The notes: generated by a model not told the origin, from the sequence alone. A stretch of DNA of 64,000 nt from Ulvibacter antarcticus (GCF_003688405.1 NZ_REFC01000014.1:372001-436000); one strand, 5' to 3'. Shown: positions 43,846 to 52,625, counted from the first letter of the stretch. Made by a program: numbers and translations.

Positions 43846-43887
43846 GCCAAAAAAAATTATCAAATTATCAAATTCTTTAGATTTGAT

Positions 43888-43998
43888 CACTCCTTCTCGA
43901 TACATTTTAATAAAACCTTCCAGGTTATTTTAACGTCACTCCTTCTCGATACTATTTTTAATTCCCTAAGGGTCATTAAAAAACACTCGAAGTGACAA
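43888..43998. repeat. REP-like TCGA elements, partial copy plus full copy 2
   Basis: CACTCCTTCTCGATAC occurs at 43888-43903 and again at 43936-43951. The second continues through an imperfect hairpin core (TTAATTCCCT / AGGGTCATTAA) to CACTCGAAGTGACA (43984-43997). Between the two heads is a small palindrome (AAAACCTTCCAGGTTATTTT). The ends are shared with the element at 42062-42120. Confidence 0.6.
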
Positions 43999-44009
43999 CG
44001 TATGGTTAA

Positions 44010-44050
44010 TTCACTATTCACTATTCACTATTCACTGCTCACTGCTCACT
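44010..44050. repeat. 7-bp tandem repeat TTCACTA x3 + TTCACTG + CTCACTG x2
   Basis: Three TTCACTA units (44010-44030), one TTCACTG (44031-44037), then CTCACTG units to about 44051. It abuts the 3' end of the ABC-F gene exactly as the array at 42135 abuts the ABC ATPase gene. Confidence 0.88.
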
Positions 44051-44054
44051 GTCG

Positions 44055-45920
44055 TCATTCCTCCAACTTTTCCATGAGCTCAAAATACCTTGTAGTTTTA
44101 AGATCGATGTTGTCGATTATTTCTTGTAATTTTTTTGATTGTTTATCGATTTCATCTCCATCCCATTTTTCGGTTGCGAATTTATTTTGAAGTGTTTCCC
44201 TTGATTTTTCGAGATTTGCTATCTCTTTCTCAAGTTTCCCATATTCTTTTTGCTCGTTATAGCTTAATTTAACTTTGTCATTATTCGCTTTCCAGTCGTT
44301 TTTTACTTTTCGTTCCTCTTTTTGTTCCTCAATTCTTGGAGTACTATTTTCATAGGTTCTAAAATCGGAATAATTTCCAGGAAAATCATCTACTTTGCCT
44401 TCACCTCTAAAAACAAACAAATGATCTACGATCTTGTCCATGAAATAACGGTCGTGAGATACTACTAACAGGCATCCCGGGAAATCCATCAGAAAATTTT
44501 CGAGCACGTTCAGAGTAACTATATCCAAGTCGTTTGTTGGCTCATCGAGTATCAGGAAATTAGGGTTTCTGATGAGTACAGTACATAAATACAGACGTTT
44601 TCGTTCACCTCCACTGAGTTTTTCAACAAAATCGTATTGTTTTTTTCTGTCGAATAAAAAGCGCTCTAATAATTGAGTAGCCGAAATTTGTCGTCCCTTT
44701 TTTAAAGGGATGTAATCGCCAAATTCACGAATCACCTCTATGACCTTCTGACCTTCCTTAATTTTAATCCCTTTTTGGGTGTAGTAGCCAAATTTAACTG
44801 TGTCGCCAATTACTACCTTTCCTGAATCGGGTTTCATACCTCCAGTTAATATATTCAAGAAAGTGGATTTTCCCGTTCCATTTTTCCCAATGATACCTAT
44901 CCGTTCCCCTTTTATGAAATTATAGTCAAATTTGTTGAATAGCTCCTTGTCATCAAAAGATTTGGAAATATTATGAAGTTCGACAACTTTGGTTCCCAAA
45001 CGTTCCATATTAAGTTCCAATTCAACTTCATGGTCGTTTCTTCTTTTATGTGCCCTGGATTTTATATCTGAAAAATCATCGATCCTCGATTTACTTTTTG
45101 TGGTACGCGCCTTTGGTTGACGACGCATCCATTCGAGTTCCTGTTTGTAAAGCTGTTTGGCCTTTCCGGTTTCGGTAGCTTCGGTTTCTATGCGGGCCTC
45201 TCTTTTTTCTAAATAGTAGCTGTAGTTCCCTTTATAACTATATAGATTGCCTTCGTCTAATTCAACGATCTCATTACAAACTCTCTCTAAGAAGTAACGA
45301 TCGTGAGTTACCATGAACAGCGTAAAATTTTCCTTGGCAAATAATGCTTCCAGCCATTCGATCATTTCCAAATCCAAATGGTTGGTAGGTTCATCCATCA
45401 CCAATAAGTCAGGCTGCGTAAGAAGCGCATTAGCAAGTGCAAGACGTTTTTTCTGTCCGCCACTTAAGCTTGCTACTCTTTGGGATAGATCTTCAAGTTT
45501 CAGTTTGAAAAGAATCTGTTTGTATTGAGTTTCAAAATCCCATGCATGATGAGCTTCCATAGCATCGAATGCTTGTTGGTAGGCTTCAGTGTCTTCAGGA
45601 TGTAAGATGGCTTTTTCATAACTGGATATAACCTTCAGGATAGGGTTATCCGAAGAAAAAATTGTTTCCTCTATCGTCAGTTTGGGGTCCAGAGCTGGAT
45701 CTTGAGAAAGAAAGGATACTTTTAAGTCCTTTCGAAACACGACATTTCCATCGTCGGGGGTGTCATCACCGGAAAGGATATTGAGTAAGGATGTTTTTCC
45801 CGTTCCGTTTTTTGCTACGAAACCAATTTTTTGTCCGGTATTTATTCCGAAGGAAATATTGCGAAAAAGGATACGTTCTCCGTATGATTTAGATATGTTT
45901 TCGACAGATAGATAGTTCAA
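44055..45920 (-). CDS. uup: ABC-F family ATPase, Uup-like
   Basis: 621 residues, two ABC domains in one chain: Walker A FVAKNGTGKTSLLNIL and IGIIGKNGTGKSTFLNIL, signatures SLSGGQKKRLALANALL and LSGGERKRLYLCTVL, Walker B LVMDEPTNHLDLEM and LILDEPTNDLDIVTL. Between them is the ABC-F linker (ETEATETGKAKQLYKQELEWMRRQPKAR). The last 80 residues form the Uup-type coiled coil (YNEQKEYGKLEKEIANLEKSRE...). Cytosolic translation or DNA-recombination factor, not a transporter. The symbol rests on the C-terminal domain. Confidence 0.9.
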   Translation of the reverse strand: MNYLSVENISKSYGERILFRNISFGINTGQKIGFVAKNGTGKTSLLNILSGDDTPDDGNVVFRKDLKVSFLSQDPALDPKLTIEETIFSSDNPILKVISSYEKAILHPEDTEAYQQAFDAMEAHHAWDFETQYKQILFKLKLEDLSQRVASLSGGQKKRLALANALLTQPDLLVMDEPTNHLDLEMIEWLEALFAKENFTLFMVTHDRYFLERVCNEIVELDEGNLYSYKGNYSYYLEKREARIETEATETGKAKQLYKQELEWMRRQPKARTTKSKSRIDDFSDIKSRAHKRRNDHEVELELNMERLGTKVVELHNISKSFDDKELFNKFDYNFIKGERIGIIGKNGTGKSTFLNILTGGMKPDSGKVVIGDTVKFGYYTQKGIKIKEGQKVIEVIREFGDYIPLKKGRQISATQLLERFLFDRKKQYDFVEKLSGGERKRLYLCTVLIRNPNFLILDEPTNDLDIVTLNVLENFLMDFPGCLLVVSHDRYFMDKIVDHLFVFRGEGKVDDFPGNYSDFRTYENSTPRIEEQKEERKVKNDWKANNDKVKLSYNEQKEYGKLEKEIANLEKSRETLQNKFATEKWDGDEIDKQSKKLQEIIDNIDLKTTRYFELMEKLEE

Positions 45921-45995
45921 CTTGTTTTTTTTGCAAAACTAAGTAGAAAAACATCACATAAAATAAATAATATTTTATTATTAGCTAGGTTGCGT

Positions 45996-46003
45996 TATAT
46001 TTG
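45996..46003 (+). promoter_or_regulatory. -7 promoter box TATATTTG for the polysaccharide locus
   Basis: Exact TAnnTTTG match 24 bp before ATG 46028. Because the box overlaps the alternative TTG start at 46001, it supports the later start. Confidence 0.6.
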
Positions 46004-46027
46004 CTGATTAACAAGCCCTTGCTTCCT

Positions 46028-46825
46028 ATGAAATCTACGTATTTATTGTTACTCCTACTTGTAATGGTATGTTTCTCTTCCTGTATTTCTACTAAGCAAC
46101 TTACCTATTTACAGGAACAAGAAAACGGATTGGATACTTTGGTTTCTATTCGTAAGATAAAGGAGCCATATCGGTTGCAGGTAAATGATCTCTTGAGCAT
46201 TAGAGTTAAGGCGTTGGATCAGGAAACGGTTGGGATTTTTAATCCTGTTAGTGATGCAAATCTCAATGCTACCGGTGAAGAAAAGCTGTATTATGACGGT
46301 TTTGTGATCGATCCTCACGGGAAAATAAGAATTCCTAGTTTAGGAGATTTACAGGTCTTAGGTTTAACTGTTGAAGAAGTACGAAAAGAAATAGAACGAA
46401 AGTTGTTGGAGGATTTTTTTAAGGAAGAGGCGAATATTTTCGTTACTGTAAAATTGGCGGGTATACGTTATACTATCAATGGGGAAATTGGGAGTCCTGG
46501 ATCTAATATTATTTATCGAGATCAGATTAGTATAATGGAAGCAATTGCCAACAGTGGTGATATTACCGTAACTGGCGACAGAAAGAATGTTGTTATTATA
46601 CGACAGTATCCGTTAGGACAGAAAGTACATCATATTGACCTTACTAGCATTAATGCTATGAATTCGCCTTACTATTACGTACAGCCGAATGATTTGATCT
46701 TAGTAAATCCGTTACCACAAAAATCTATTGGTACCGGTACTACTGGTTTACAATCGTTTACTACGATATTGTCGATTGTTACTGCGCTTACAACTACTGT
46801 TTTACTTTTTATAAGCCTTAAATAG
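46028..46825 (+). CDS. polysaccharide export outer-membrane lipoprotein, Wza/BexD family
   Basis: 265 residues from ATG 46028. Lipoprotein signal MKSTYLLLLLLVMVCFSSC. The export domain reads YRLQVNDLLSIRVKALDQE, then GFVIDPHGKIRIPSLGDLQVLGLTVEEVRKEIERKL (SLBB-like fold), VTVKLAGIRYTINGEIGSPG and a second SLBB-like unit, ending with a hydrophobic tail (FTTILSIVTALTTTVLLFISL) that could insert in the outer membrane. First gene of the rightward polysaccharide operon; the tyrosine kinase gene starts at the next base. Confidence 0.92.
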   Translation: MKSTYLLLLLLVMVCFSSCISTKQLTYLQEQENGLDTLVSIRKIKEPYRLQVNDLLSIRVKALDQETVGIFNPVSDANLNATGEEKLYYDGFVIDPHGKIRIPSLGDLQVLGLTVEEVRKEIERKLLEDFFKEEANIFVTVKLAGIRYTINGEIGSPGSNIIYRDQISIMEAIANSGDITVTGDRKNVVIIRQYPLGQKVHHIDLTSINAMNSPYYYVQPNDLILVNPLPQKSIGTGTTGLQSFTTILSIVTALTTTVLLFISLK

Positions 46826-49288
46826 ATGAGTGAAGAATTTGAAATAAACGAAACCCATTCCACATTCGATTTCAAGGGTTTTCTCTTTAAGTTGTTAAGC
46901 TATTGGCCCTTATTTATTATCTCCTTTGCAATTGCATTTGGGATCGCATATTATATTAACGTAAGGAAATTACCTGTTTATAAAATGGACAATATGATCT
47001 CTATCAAGGATGATCAGAATCCGTTTTTCACTAGTAATACCAGTCTTACATTTAATTGGGGAGGTACAACAGACAAAGTGAACACTGCGATTATTACGTT
47101 GAGGTCGAGATCACATAATGAAAAAGTAGTATCGAGACTTCAGTATTTTTTAAACTACCTCAAAGACGGAAAGTATCAAAAAATAGACGCTTATAAAAAA
47201 ACTCCATTTTTTATTGATGTGGATACAACACAGGCACAGCTTTTACACAAACAGTTGGTTGTTACCTTTAAGGATTCGGTAACATTTACACTTTCAGGTA
47301 CTTTTAATGAAGGATCACATCAGCTTCAGAAATATAATACCAAAGAAAAGATAGGTCGTTATTTTCAAGAGAATGAGTTTTCACGAGATTTTAAATTTGG
47401 AGATAAAATAAAGCTTCCTTTTTTTAGTGGCACATTTCTTCCAAATCCTGAAATAGCAGTCGTCCCTGGATCCAAATATTATTTTAGTTTTTCCAACTTT
47501 GATGGGATAGTTGCAAGATATAACGGAATTAGAGTCGATCCGGAATCAAAAGGATCTTCTGTTATAAGATTATCATTGAATGGTCTCAATAAGGCTCGAT
47601 TAGTAGATTATTTGAACACATCTGTAGCTGTTTTGAGTGAGGATATGCTCGAAAGAAAAAATTTATTTGCTACCAAAACCATCGCTTTTATTGATAGTAG
47701 TCTCACAAAGAAATCCATAGAAGTACTCGCAGCCGAAAATGACCTTAATTCCTATAAAAATAAGAATGCCATTTACGATTTGGCGATGGAAGGAGATGAA
47801 CTTAATGAAAAGCTGAATTCATTAGATATTAGAAAAGAATTTATCGAACGGGAGCTTAACTATTTCAATGTTTTAGAAAATTATCTTGTTGGCAAATCTG
47901 ATTACAGAAATGTACCTGCACCATCTGTTGCGGGAATTTCGGAGGGGAGTGTAGTTTCGTCTGTATCGAGAATAGTTGCATTAGCTGAGGAAAGAAACCG
48001 ATTACAGTATTCTTTTAAAGAAGGAGCACCCGTCTTTGCAGACATAGATAGAAGAATTGATGCTGTTAAGGTAGTGCTATTGGAAAATATAAATTCATCT
48101 AAAGGACTTAAAACGCAGGAGTTGGCTTCGGTTAATAGAGATTTAGGAAAATGGGAAGGTCAGATTAGAAAATTGCCAAAAGAACAACAAGAGCTATTAA
48201 AAATAGAAAGACGTTATAATTTAAGTCAGGGATCATACAATTTATTTTTAGCAAAACGAAGTGAGGCTGGCCTTGTAAAAGCCGCAAATGTTAGTGATGT
48301 TATGGTTATAGACTCGGCAAAAGATATTGGAGGTGGGCAGGTAGGGCCAAATACTAGATTGAATAATGTGATGGCAGCTATGTTTGGGTTTTTGGTGCCT
48401 TTTCTGTTTGTTTTTCTAATAGTGTTCTTTGATACCAAGGTGCATACTATGAAGGATATTGAGCGCTTATCGAAGATTCCTATATTAGGTGTCATTGGAA
48501 AAAGCCCGATGGAGAGCAATCTTGCAGTTTTAAATAAAACGAAATCTTCTGTAGCGGAAGCTTTTAGAGGGATACGATCCAGTTTGCAATTTATGTATAA
48601 AAAACAAGGGCTGGAAGGATCAAAGACGGTCTTGGTTACCTCTTCCGTAAGTGGTGAAGGAAAAACTTTTTGCTCAATCAACATTGCTTCGGTATTTGCC
48701 TTAAGTGAAAAGCGAGTAATTCTGGTTGGTCTTGATCTTCGGAAGCCTAAGATTTTTGGAGATTTTAAGATTAATAATGACCTAGGTGTGGTCAATTATC
48801 TGATTAATGATAAAGACTTAGATGGAATCATACAAAAAACTCAAATGCCTTATCTGGATGTGATTACCTCCGGACCTATACCTCCAAATCCTTCAGAATT
48901 ACTGATGAATGAACGTATGGAAATGCTAATTGATGAATTGAAAGGTAAATACGATTATATTATTCTGGATACGCCGCCCTTAGGATTGGTAGCCGATTCT
49001 CTTGAGCTTATTAAGTTTGCTGATGCCACGATCTATATGGTGCGACAAAATTATACCAAGAAGGGAATGTTCTCCATGATCAATGAAAAGTATAAAAAAG
49101 GTGAGGTTACCAACTTGAGCTTTGTTTTAAACTTCTTTGAAGATAAATCCAAATATGGTTATGGTTACGGTTACGGATATGGATACGGTTATGGCTATGG
49201 AGTATATGGGAATGGGTATCACGAAGATGAAAAGAAACCCGGATTCTTAGAACGGACCATGAGATTCTTTAAAAAGCGAAAACGATAA
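46826..49288 (+). CDS. polysaccharide co-polymerase with BY-type tyrosine autokinase (Wzc-like)
   Basis: 820 residues. Wzz domain between two membrane helices (about 28-48 and 512-535) with a long periplasmic coiled coil. The cytosolic kinase domain has Walker A SGEGKT near residue 609, Walker A' VILVGLDLRKP and Walker B YDYIILDTPPLG. The C-terminus is a Tyr-Gly tract (eight YG units, residues 777-792, plus more Tyr), the site of autophosphorylation that controls chain length and export. The synonymous hexamers encoding it make length change by slippage possible. Confidence 0.94.
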   Translation: MSEEFEINETHSTFDFKGFLFKLLSYWPLFIISFAIAFGIAYYINVRKLPVYKMDNMISIKDDQNPFFTSNTSLTFNWGGTTDKVNTAIITLRSRSHNEKVVSRLQYFLNYLKDGKYQKIDAYKKTPFFIDVDTTQAQLLHKQLVVTFKDSVTFTLSGTFNEGSHQLQKYNTKEKIGRYFQENEFSRDFKFGDKIKLPFFSGTFLPNPEIAVVPGSKYYFSFSNFDGIVARYNGIRVDPESKGSSVIRLSLNGLNKARLVDYLNTSVAVLSEDMLERKNLFATKTIAFIDSSLTKKSIEVLAAENDLNSYKNKNAIYDLAMEGDELNEKLNSLDIRKEFIERELNYFNVLENYLVGKSDYRNVPAPSVAGISEGSVVSSVSRIVALAEERNRLQYSFKEGAPVFADIDRRIDAVKVVLLENINSSKGLKTQELASVNRDLGKWEGQIRKLPKEQQELLKIERRYNLSQGSYNLFLAKRSEAGLVKAANVSDVMVIDSAKDIGGGQVGPNTRLNNVMAAMFGFLVPFLFVFLIVFFDTKVHTMKDIERLSKIPILGVIGKSPMESNLAVLNKTKSSVAEAFRGIRSSLQFMYKKQGLEGSKTVLVTSSVSGEGKTFCSINIASVFALSEKRVILVGLDLRKPKIFGDFKINNDLGVVNYLINDKDLDGIIQKTQMPYLDVITSGPIPPNPSELLMNERMEMLIDELKGKYDYIILDTPPLGLVADSLELIKFADATIYMVRQNYTKKGMFSMINEKYKKGEVTNLSFVLNFFEDKSKYGYGYGYGYGYGYGYGVYGNGYHEDEKKPGFLERTMRFFKKRKR
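49154..49201 (+). repeat. hexanucleotide repeat encoding the (Tyr-Gly)8 tail of the tyrosine kinase
   Basis: Eight in-frame TAYGGN units. Codons vary (TAT/TAC and GGT/GGA/GGC), so the protein repeat is kept while the DNA repeat is imperfect. Gain or loss of units would keep the frame. Confidence 0.85.
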
Positions 49289-49325
49289 AAAGCCGAGATC
49301 AAGTTTTCTAAATGATTAAAAAACG

Positions 49326-49916
49326 ATGCTCTCTAGTAGACAACACCTTACAAAAAGAATATTTGATATATCTATTTCGATTGTCTTGCTTCTATTTGCT
49401 ATAATTCCCTTAATTTTGCTGCTCGTAATTGCGACACTCGATTTTAGGAGAAACGGATTTTTTGTTCAGAAAAGAATTGGAAGGTTTGGAAAACCATTTT
49501 CATTGTATAAAATCCGGACTTTAACAGGTAATGAGCATTATGATATTTTTGACATTACGAATAATGAAACAAAGCTTGGTCATTGGATGCGATCAACAAA
49601 ACTGGACGAATTGCCACAGTTAATAAATGTACTAATTGGTGACATGAGTTTGGTTGGACCGAGGCCCGATATTGAAGGGTATGCCGATCAATTAACTGGT
49701 GATGACCGAATAATTTTATCGGTACGACCCGGCTTAACAGGTCCGGCGACAATAAAGTATAAAAATGAAGAACAATTATTGTCACAGCAAGAGGACCCAA
49801 ATAAGTTCAACAACACAGTAATTTGGCCTGATAAAGTTGCGATAAACAAGAATTATATTAGAAATTGGAGCTTACAGAAAGATATTTATTATCTGTATGC
49901 ATCTGTTGTAAATTAG
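49326..49916 (+). CDS. initiating sugar-phosphate transferase (PglC/WcaJ-type)
   Basis: 196 residues. One N-terminal membrane helix (IFDISISIVLLLFAIIPLILLLVI), then FVQKRIGRFGKPFSLYKIRTL, the catalytic region STKLDELPQLINVLIGDMSLVGPRPD and VRPGLTGPATIKY. The small single-helix type moves a sugar-1-phosphate from UDP-sugar to undecaprenyl phosphate, the first step of repeat-unit assembly. It follows the kinase by 37 bp and precedes the TviB-like gene by 4 bp, so it is in the operon. Confidence 0.93.
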   Translation: MLSSRQHLTKRIFDISISIVLLLFAIIPLILLLVIATLDFRRNGFFVQKRIGRFGKPFSLYKIRTLTGNEHYDIFDITNNETKLGHWMRSTKLDELPQLINVLIGDMSLVGPRPDIEGYADQLTGDDRIILSVRPGLTGPATIKYKNEEQLLSQQEDPNKFNNTVIWPDKVAINKNYIRNWSLQKDIYYLYASVVN

Positions 49917-49920
49917 AAAA

Positions 49921-51207
49921 ATGAAAGAAAACCCCAAAATTGCCGTAATTGGATTAGGTTATGTAGGTTTACCACTTGCCGTAGCCTTCGCTGAAAAATA
50001 CCATGTTATTGGTTTTGATATCAATTCTAAAAGAGTTGCTGAATTGAACAATGGAGAAGATCACACACTAGAAGTGTCGGGTGATGAATTGAAAAATGTA
50101 CTAAACTTTAAGAATAACAAAGGATTACATATTTCTGAAAATGCCGATGACTTGTCACAGGCGACAGTATTTATTGTCACGGTACCTACACCTACGAATA
50201 AATACAATCAGCCGGTATTAATTCCATTAGAGAAAGCAAGTGAAACTGTAGCAAAAGTCCTTAAAAAAGGAGATACTGTTATTTACGAATCGACCGTTTA
50301 TCCGGGCGTTACTGAAGATATTTGTGTGCCAATTTTAGAAGAAATTTCAGGGATGAAGTTTAATACAGATTTCTATGCCGGTTATTCACCAGAACGTATA
50401 AATCCAGGTGATAAAGAGCATACAGTTACGAAAATTTTAAAAGTTACTTCAGGTTCAACACCGGAAGCTGCGAAATATATAGACGACCTTTATGCTTCAA
50501 TTATAACTGCCGGAACACATCTGGCTCCAACAATTAAAGTGGCCGAAGCAGCTAAGGTAATTGAGAATTCACAACGAGATATTAATATTGCATTTGTGAA
50601 TGAACTTTCCAAAATCTTCCGTTTACTTGATATTAACACTCAGGATGTGCTTGAAGCGGCAGGTACCAAATGGAATTTCCTAAAATTCTCTCCGGGATTA
50701 GTTGGAGGGCATTGTATTGGGGTAGATCCTTATTACTTAGCTCAGAAAGCAATTGAAGAAGGTTATAATCCTGAAATCATTCTGGCGGGAAGACGCATGA
50801 ACGATGCTATGGGTGCATATGTAGCACATGAGGTTATCAAGCTAATGATACAAAAAGATGCGAAGGTTAAGCATGGTAACGTTCTTGTTTTAGGAGTTAC
50901 ATTCAAAGAGAACTGCCCGGATATTCGAAATAGTAAGGTGATCGATGTGATTTCTGAATTAAAGAAATTCAATTTAAACGTTGATGTTTACGATCCATGG
51001 GCAAATGTTGATGAAGTAAAGCGCGAATTTGATATTCCGTTACTTTCCGAAGTAAAACAATTAAAAGAAAATTACGATGCTGTTATTTTAACAGTAGCAC
51101 ATAAAGAATTTAAAGGATTTGAACTGAATAAATACACCGCCGAGAAATCGGTGACCTTCGATGTAAAATCATTCTTTCCTAAAGAACTAACAGACGGCAG
51201 ATTGTAA
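49921..51207 (+). CDS. nucleotide-sugar dehydrogenase, TviB/WbpO type (UDP-HexNAc to uronic acid)
   Basis: 428 residues. N-terminal GxGxxG Rossmann motif IGLGYVGLPLAVAFA, central STVYPGVTEDICVPILE and SPERINPGDKEHT, catalytic Cys in LVGGHCIGVDPYYLA, and the C-terminal VLVLGVTFKENCPDIRNSKV. This subfamily oxidises UDP-GlcNAc or UDP-GalNAc at C6 in two steps. Together with the TviC/WbpP-like epimerase two genes later it suggests UDP-GalNAcA as a building block, as in Vi antigen; the exact stereochemistry is an inference. Confidence 0.92.
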   Translation: MKENPKIAVIGLGYVGLPLAVAFAEKYHVIGFDINSKRVAELNNGEDHTLEVSGDELKNVLNFKNNKGLHISENADDLSQATVFIVTVPTPTNKYNQPVLIPLEKASETVAKVLKKGDTVIYESTVYPGVTEDICVPILEEISGMKFNTDFYAGYSPERINPGDKEHTVTKILKVTSGSTPEAAKYIDDLYASIITAGTHLAPTIKVAEAAKVIENSQRDINIAFVNELSKIFRLLDINTQDVLEAAGTKWNFLKFSPGLVGGHCIGVDPYYLAQKAIEEGYNPEIILAGRRMNDAMGAYVAHEVIKLMIQKDAKVKHGNVLVLGVTFKENCPDIRNSKVIDVISELKKFNLNVDVYDPWANVDEVKREFDIPLLSEVKQLKENYDAVILTVAHKEFKGFELNKYTAEKSVTFDVKSFFPKELTDGRL

Positions 51208-51208
51208 G

Positions 51209-51229
51209 TAGTGAGACGTGAGAAGTGAA
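51209..51229. repeat. degenerate heptamer repeat TAGTGAG-ACGTGAG-AAGTGAA
   Basis: Three 7-bp units of form NNGTGAR directly after the TviB-like stop codon. They are the reverse complement type of the TTCACTA repeats at 42135 and 44010, and of the units downstream of the next gene. Confidence 0.6.
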
Positions 51230-51236
51230 TTAATTA

Positions 51237-51589
51237 GTGTTTAGGAATCATAAAGAGTTAGATGTTTGGAAAAAAGAATGGATCTAGTGGAAAGTATTTA
51301 TTCTATTTCGAGTGCTTTTCCAGATTCAGAACGATTTGGTTTAACTTCTCAAATAAGACGTGCAGCTGTTTCTATTCCTTCAAATATTGCTGAGGGAGCC
51401 GCAAGGAAAAGTGATAAGGAGTTCTTGCAATTTTTGAGTATAGCTATGGGGTCTTTGGCAGAATTAGAAACACAATACATTATAGCCACTCGTTTAGACT
51501 TTGTGAAAGAAGATGAAACTGTTATAAATTTAATAACTGATGAAAAGAAATTACTTTTAGGATATAGAAATTATATAAAGAATAAATAA
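51237..51589 (+). CDS. four helix bundle protein (S23/IVP-like), frameshifted near its 5' end
   Basis: The body MDLVESIYSISSAFPDSERFGLTSQIRRAAVSIPSNIAEGAARKSDKEFLQFL matches the S23-like four-helix family often found in 23S rRNA intervening sequences or as stray intergenic genes. The expected N-terminus FRNHKELDVWKK is encoded from GTG 51237, but in another frame: the run of six A (51270-51275) needs one more A, or a -1 slip, to give WKKRMDLVE. Without that, translation would have to begin at TTG 51266 or ATG 51278 and lose the first helix. Flanked by inverted heptamers; unrelated to the surrounding sugar genes. Confidence 0.8.
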
Positions 51590-51599
51590 TATTAAACGA

Positions 51600-51620
51600 T
51601 TCACGATTCACGATTCAAAA
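51600..51620. repeat. heptamer repeat TTCACGA-TTCACGA-TTCAAAA
   Basis: Three 7-bp units just after the four-helix gene, in inverse orientation to the units at 51209-51229. One base differs from the TTCACTA heptamer elsewhere in the window. Confidence 0.65.
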
Positions 51621-51641
51621 CTCATAGATAAAATTAATAAT

Positions 51642-52625
51642 TTGTACGAAACAGAATACCATACCACAGACTTATCACAATTGAGCTTTCTTGTCACAGG
51701 AGGCGCCGGTTTTATCGGTTCTAACCTAACAACTTATTTGTTGAAATATGGTGCAAAGAAAGTAAGAGTACTCGATAATCTGGCAACAGGTTCCCTCGAC
51801 AATTTTGCAGCTTTTAAGGATCATCCTTCCTTCGAATTTATGGAAGGAGATATTCGTGATCTTGAAACTTGTAAAAAAGCGATGGCAGGTATCGATTATG
51901 TGTCACATCAGGCGGCATTGGGATCGGTACCAAGATCAATTAACGATCCTATTACTTCCAATGACGTAAATGTTTCAGGATTTCTAAATATGTTGGTAGC
52001 TCAAAAAGAGAGTGCTAATGTGAAACGATTGGTCTATGCGGCATCAAGCTCAACGTATGGAGATAGCCCTTCGCTACCAAAGATTGAGGACAAAATAGGG
52101 AAGCCATTATCACCTTATGCCGTAACAAAGTTGGTAAACGAACTTTATGCCGATGTTTTTTATAAAACCTACGGAAGCCAAACTATCGGATTGCGATATT
52201 TTAATGTGTTTGGTCCTAAGCAGAGTCCTACCGGAGCTTACGCCGCTGTGATTCCCTTATTTATGCAGTCACTTATGGACAATGAAAGTCCGACGATGAA
52301 TGGAGACGGGGAGCAAACTAGGGACTTTACCTATGTTGAAAACGCTGTACAGGCTAATGTTAGAGGTTTCTTTGCTTCAGATGAAGTAGTGAATCAGGTG
52401 TTTAATGTAGCCTACGGAAAAAGAATCAGTTTAAATACACTGTGGAATAGTTTGAAGGAGATTTCAGAAAAGGACATAGAAGCAAATTACGGACCGCCAC
52501 GAAAAGGAGATGTACGTGACTCTTTGGCAAATATTGATAAGGCTAAGAAAATGATAGGTTATAATCCACTTTTCTCAGTCGAAGACGGGATGAAGATTAC
52601 CTGGGAATATTTTAAAGAGAACTAG
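51642..52625 (+). CDS. UDP-N-acetylhexosamine 4-epimerase, TviC/WbpP-like
   Basis: 327 residues from TTG 51642; no ATG is available before the Rossmann motif GGAGFIGSN. Catalytic region AASSSTYGDSPSLPK and SPYAVTKL (YxxxK), substrate loop FGPKQSPTGAYAAVIP, and the C-terminal RKGDVRDSLANIDKAKKMIGY. The SPTGAYAAVIPxF block is typical of the WbpP/TviC group acting on UDP-GlcNAc/UDP-GalNAc and their uronic acids. It pairs with the TviB-like dehydrogenase, from which it is split by the inserted four-helix gene. Confidence 0.9.
   Translation: MYETEYHTTDLSQLSFLVTGGAGFIGSNLTTYLLKYGAKKVRVLDNLATGSLDNFAAFKDHPSFEFMEGDIRDLETCKKAMAGIDYVSHQAALGSVPRSINDPITSNDVNVSGFLNMLVAQKESANVKRLVYAASSSTYGDSPSLPKIEDKIGKPLSPYAVTKLVNELYADVFYKTYGSQTIGLRYFNVFGPKQSPTGAYAAVIPLFMQSLMDNESPTMNGDGEQTRDFTYVENAVQANVRGFFASDEVVNQVFNVAYGKRISLNTLWNSLKEISEKDIEANYGPPRKGDVRDSLANIDKAKKMIGYNPLFSVEDGMKITWEYFKEN

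Noticed and set aside
43777-43995. 72-residue plus-strand frame upstream of the ABC-F gene
   Set aside because: It is a translation of the 8-bp and REP-like repeats, with no protein-like conservation.
51270-51276. Programmed -1 ribosomal frameshift at AAAAAAG
   Set aside because: The heptamer is not in the X XXY YYZ phase of the incoming frame and no clear downstream stem was found; transcriptional slippage or mutation is simpler.
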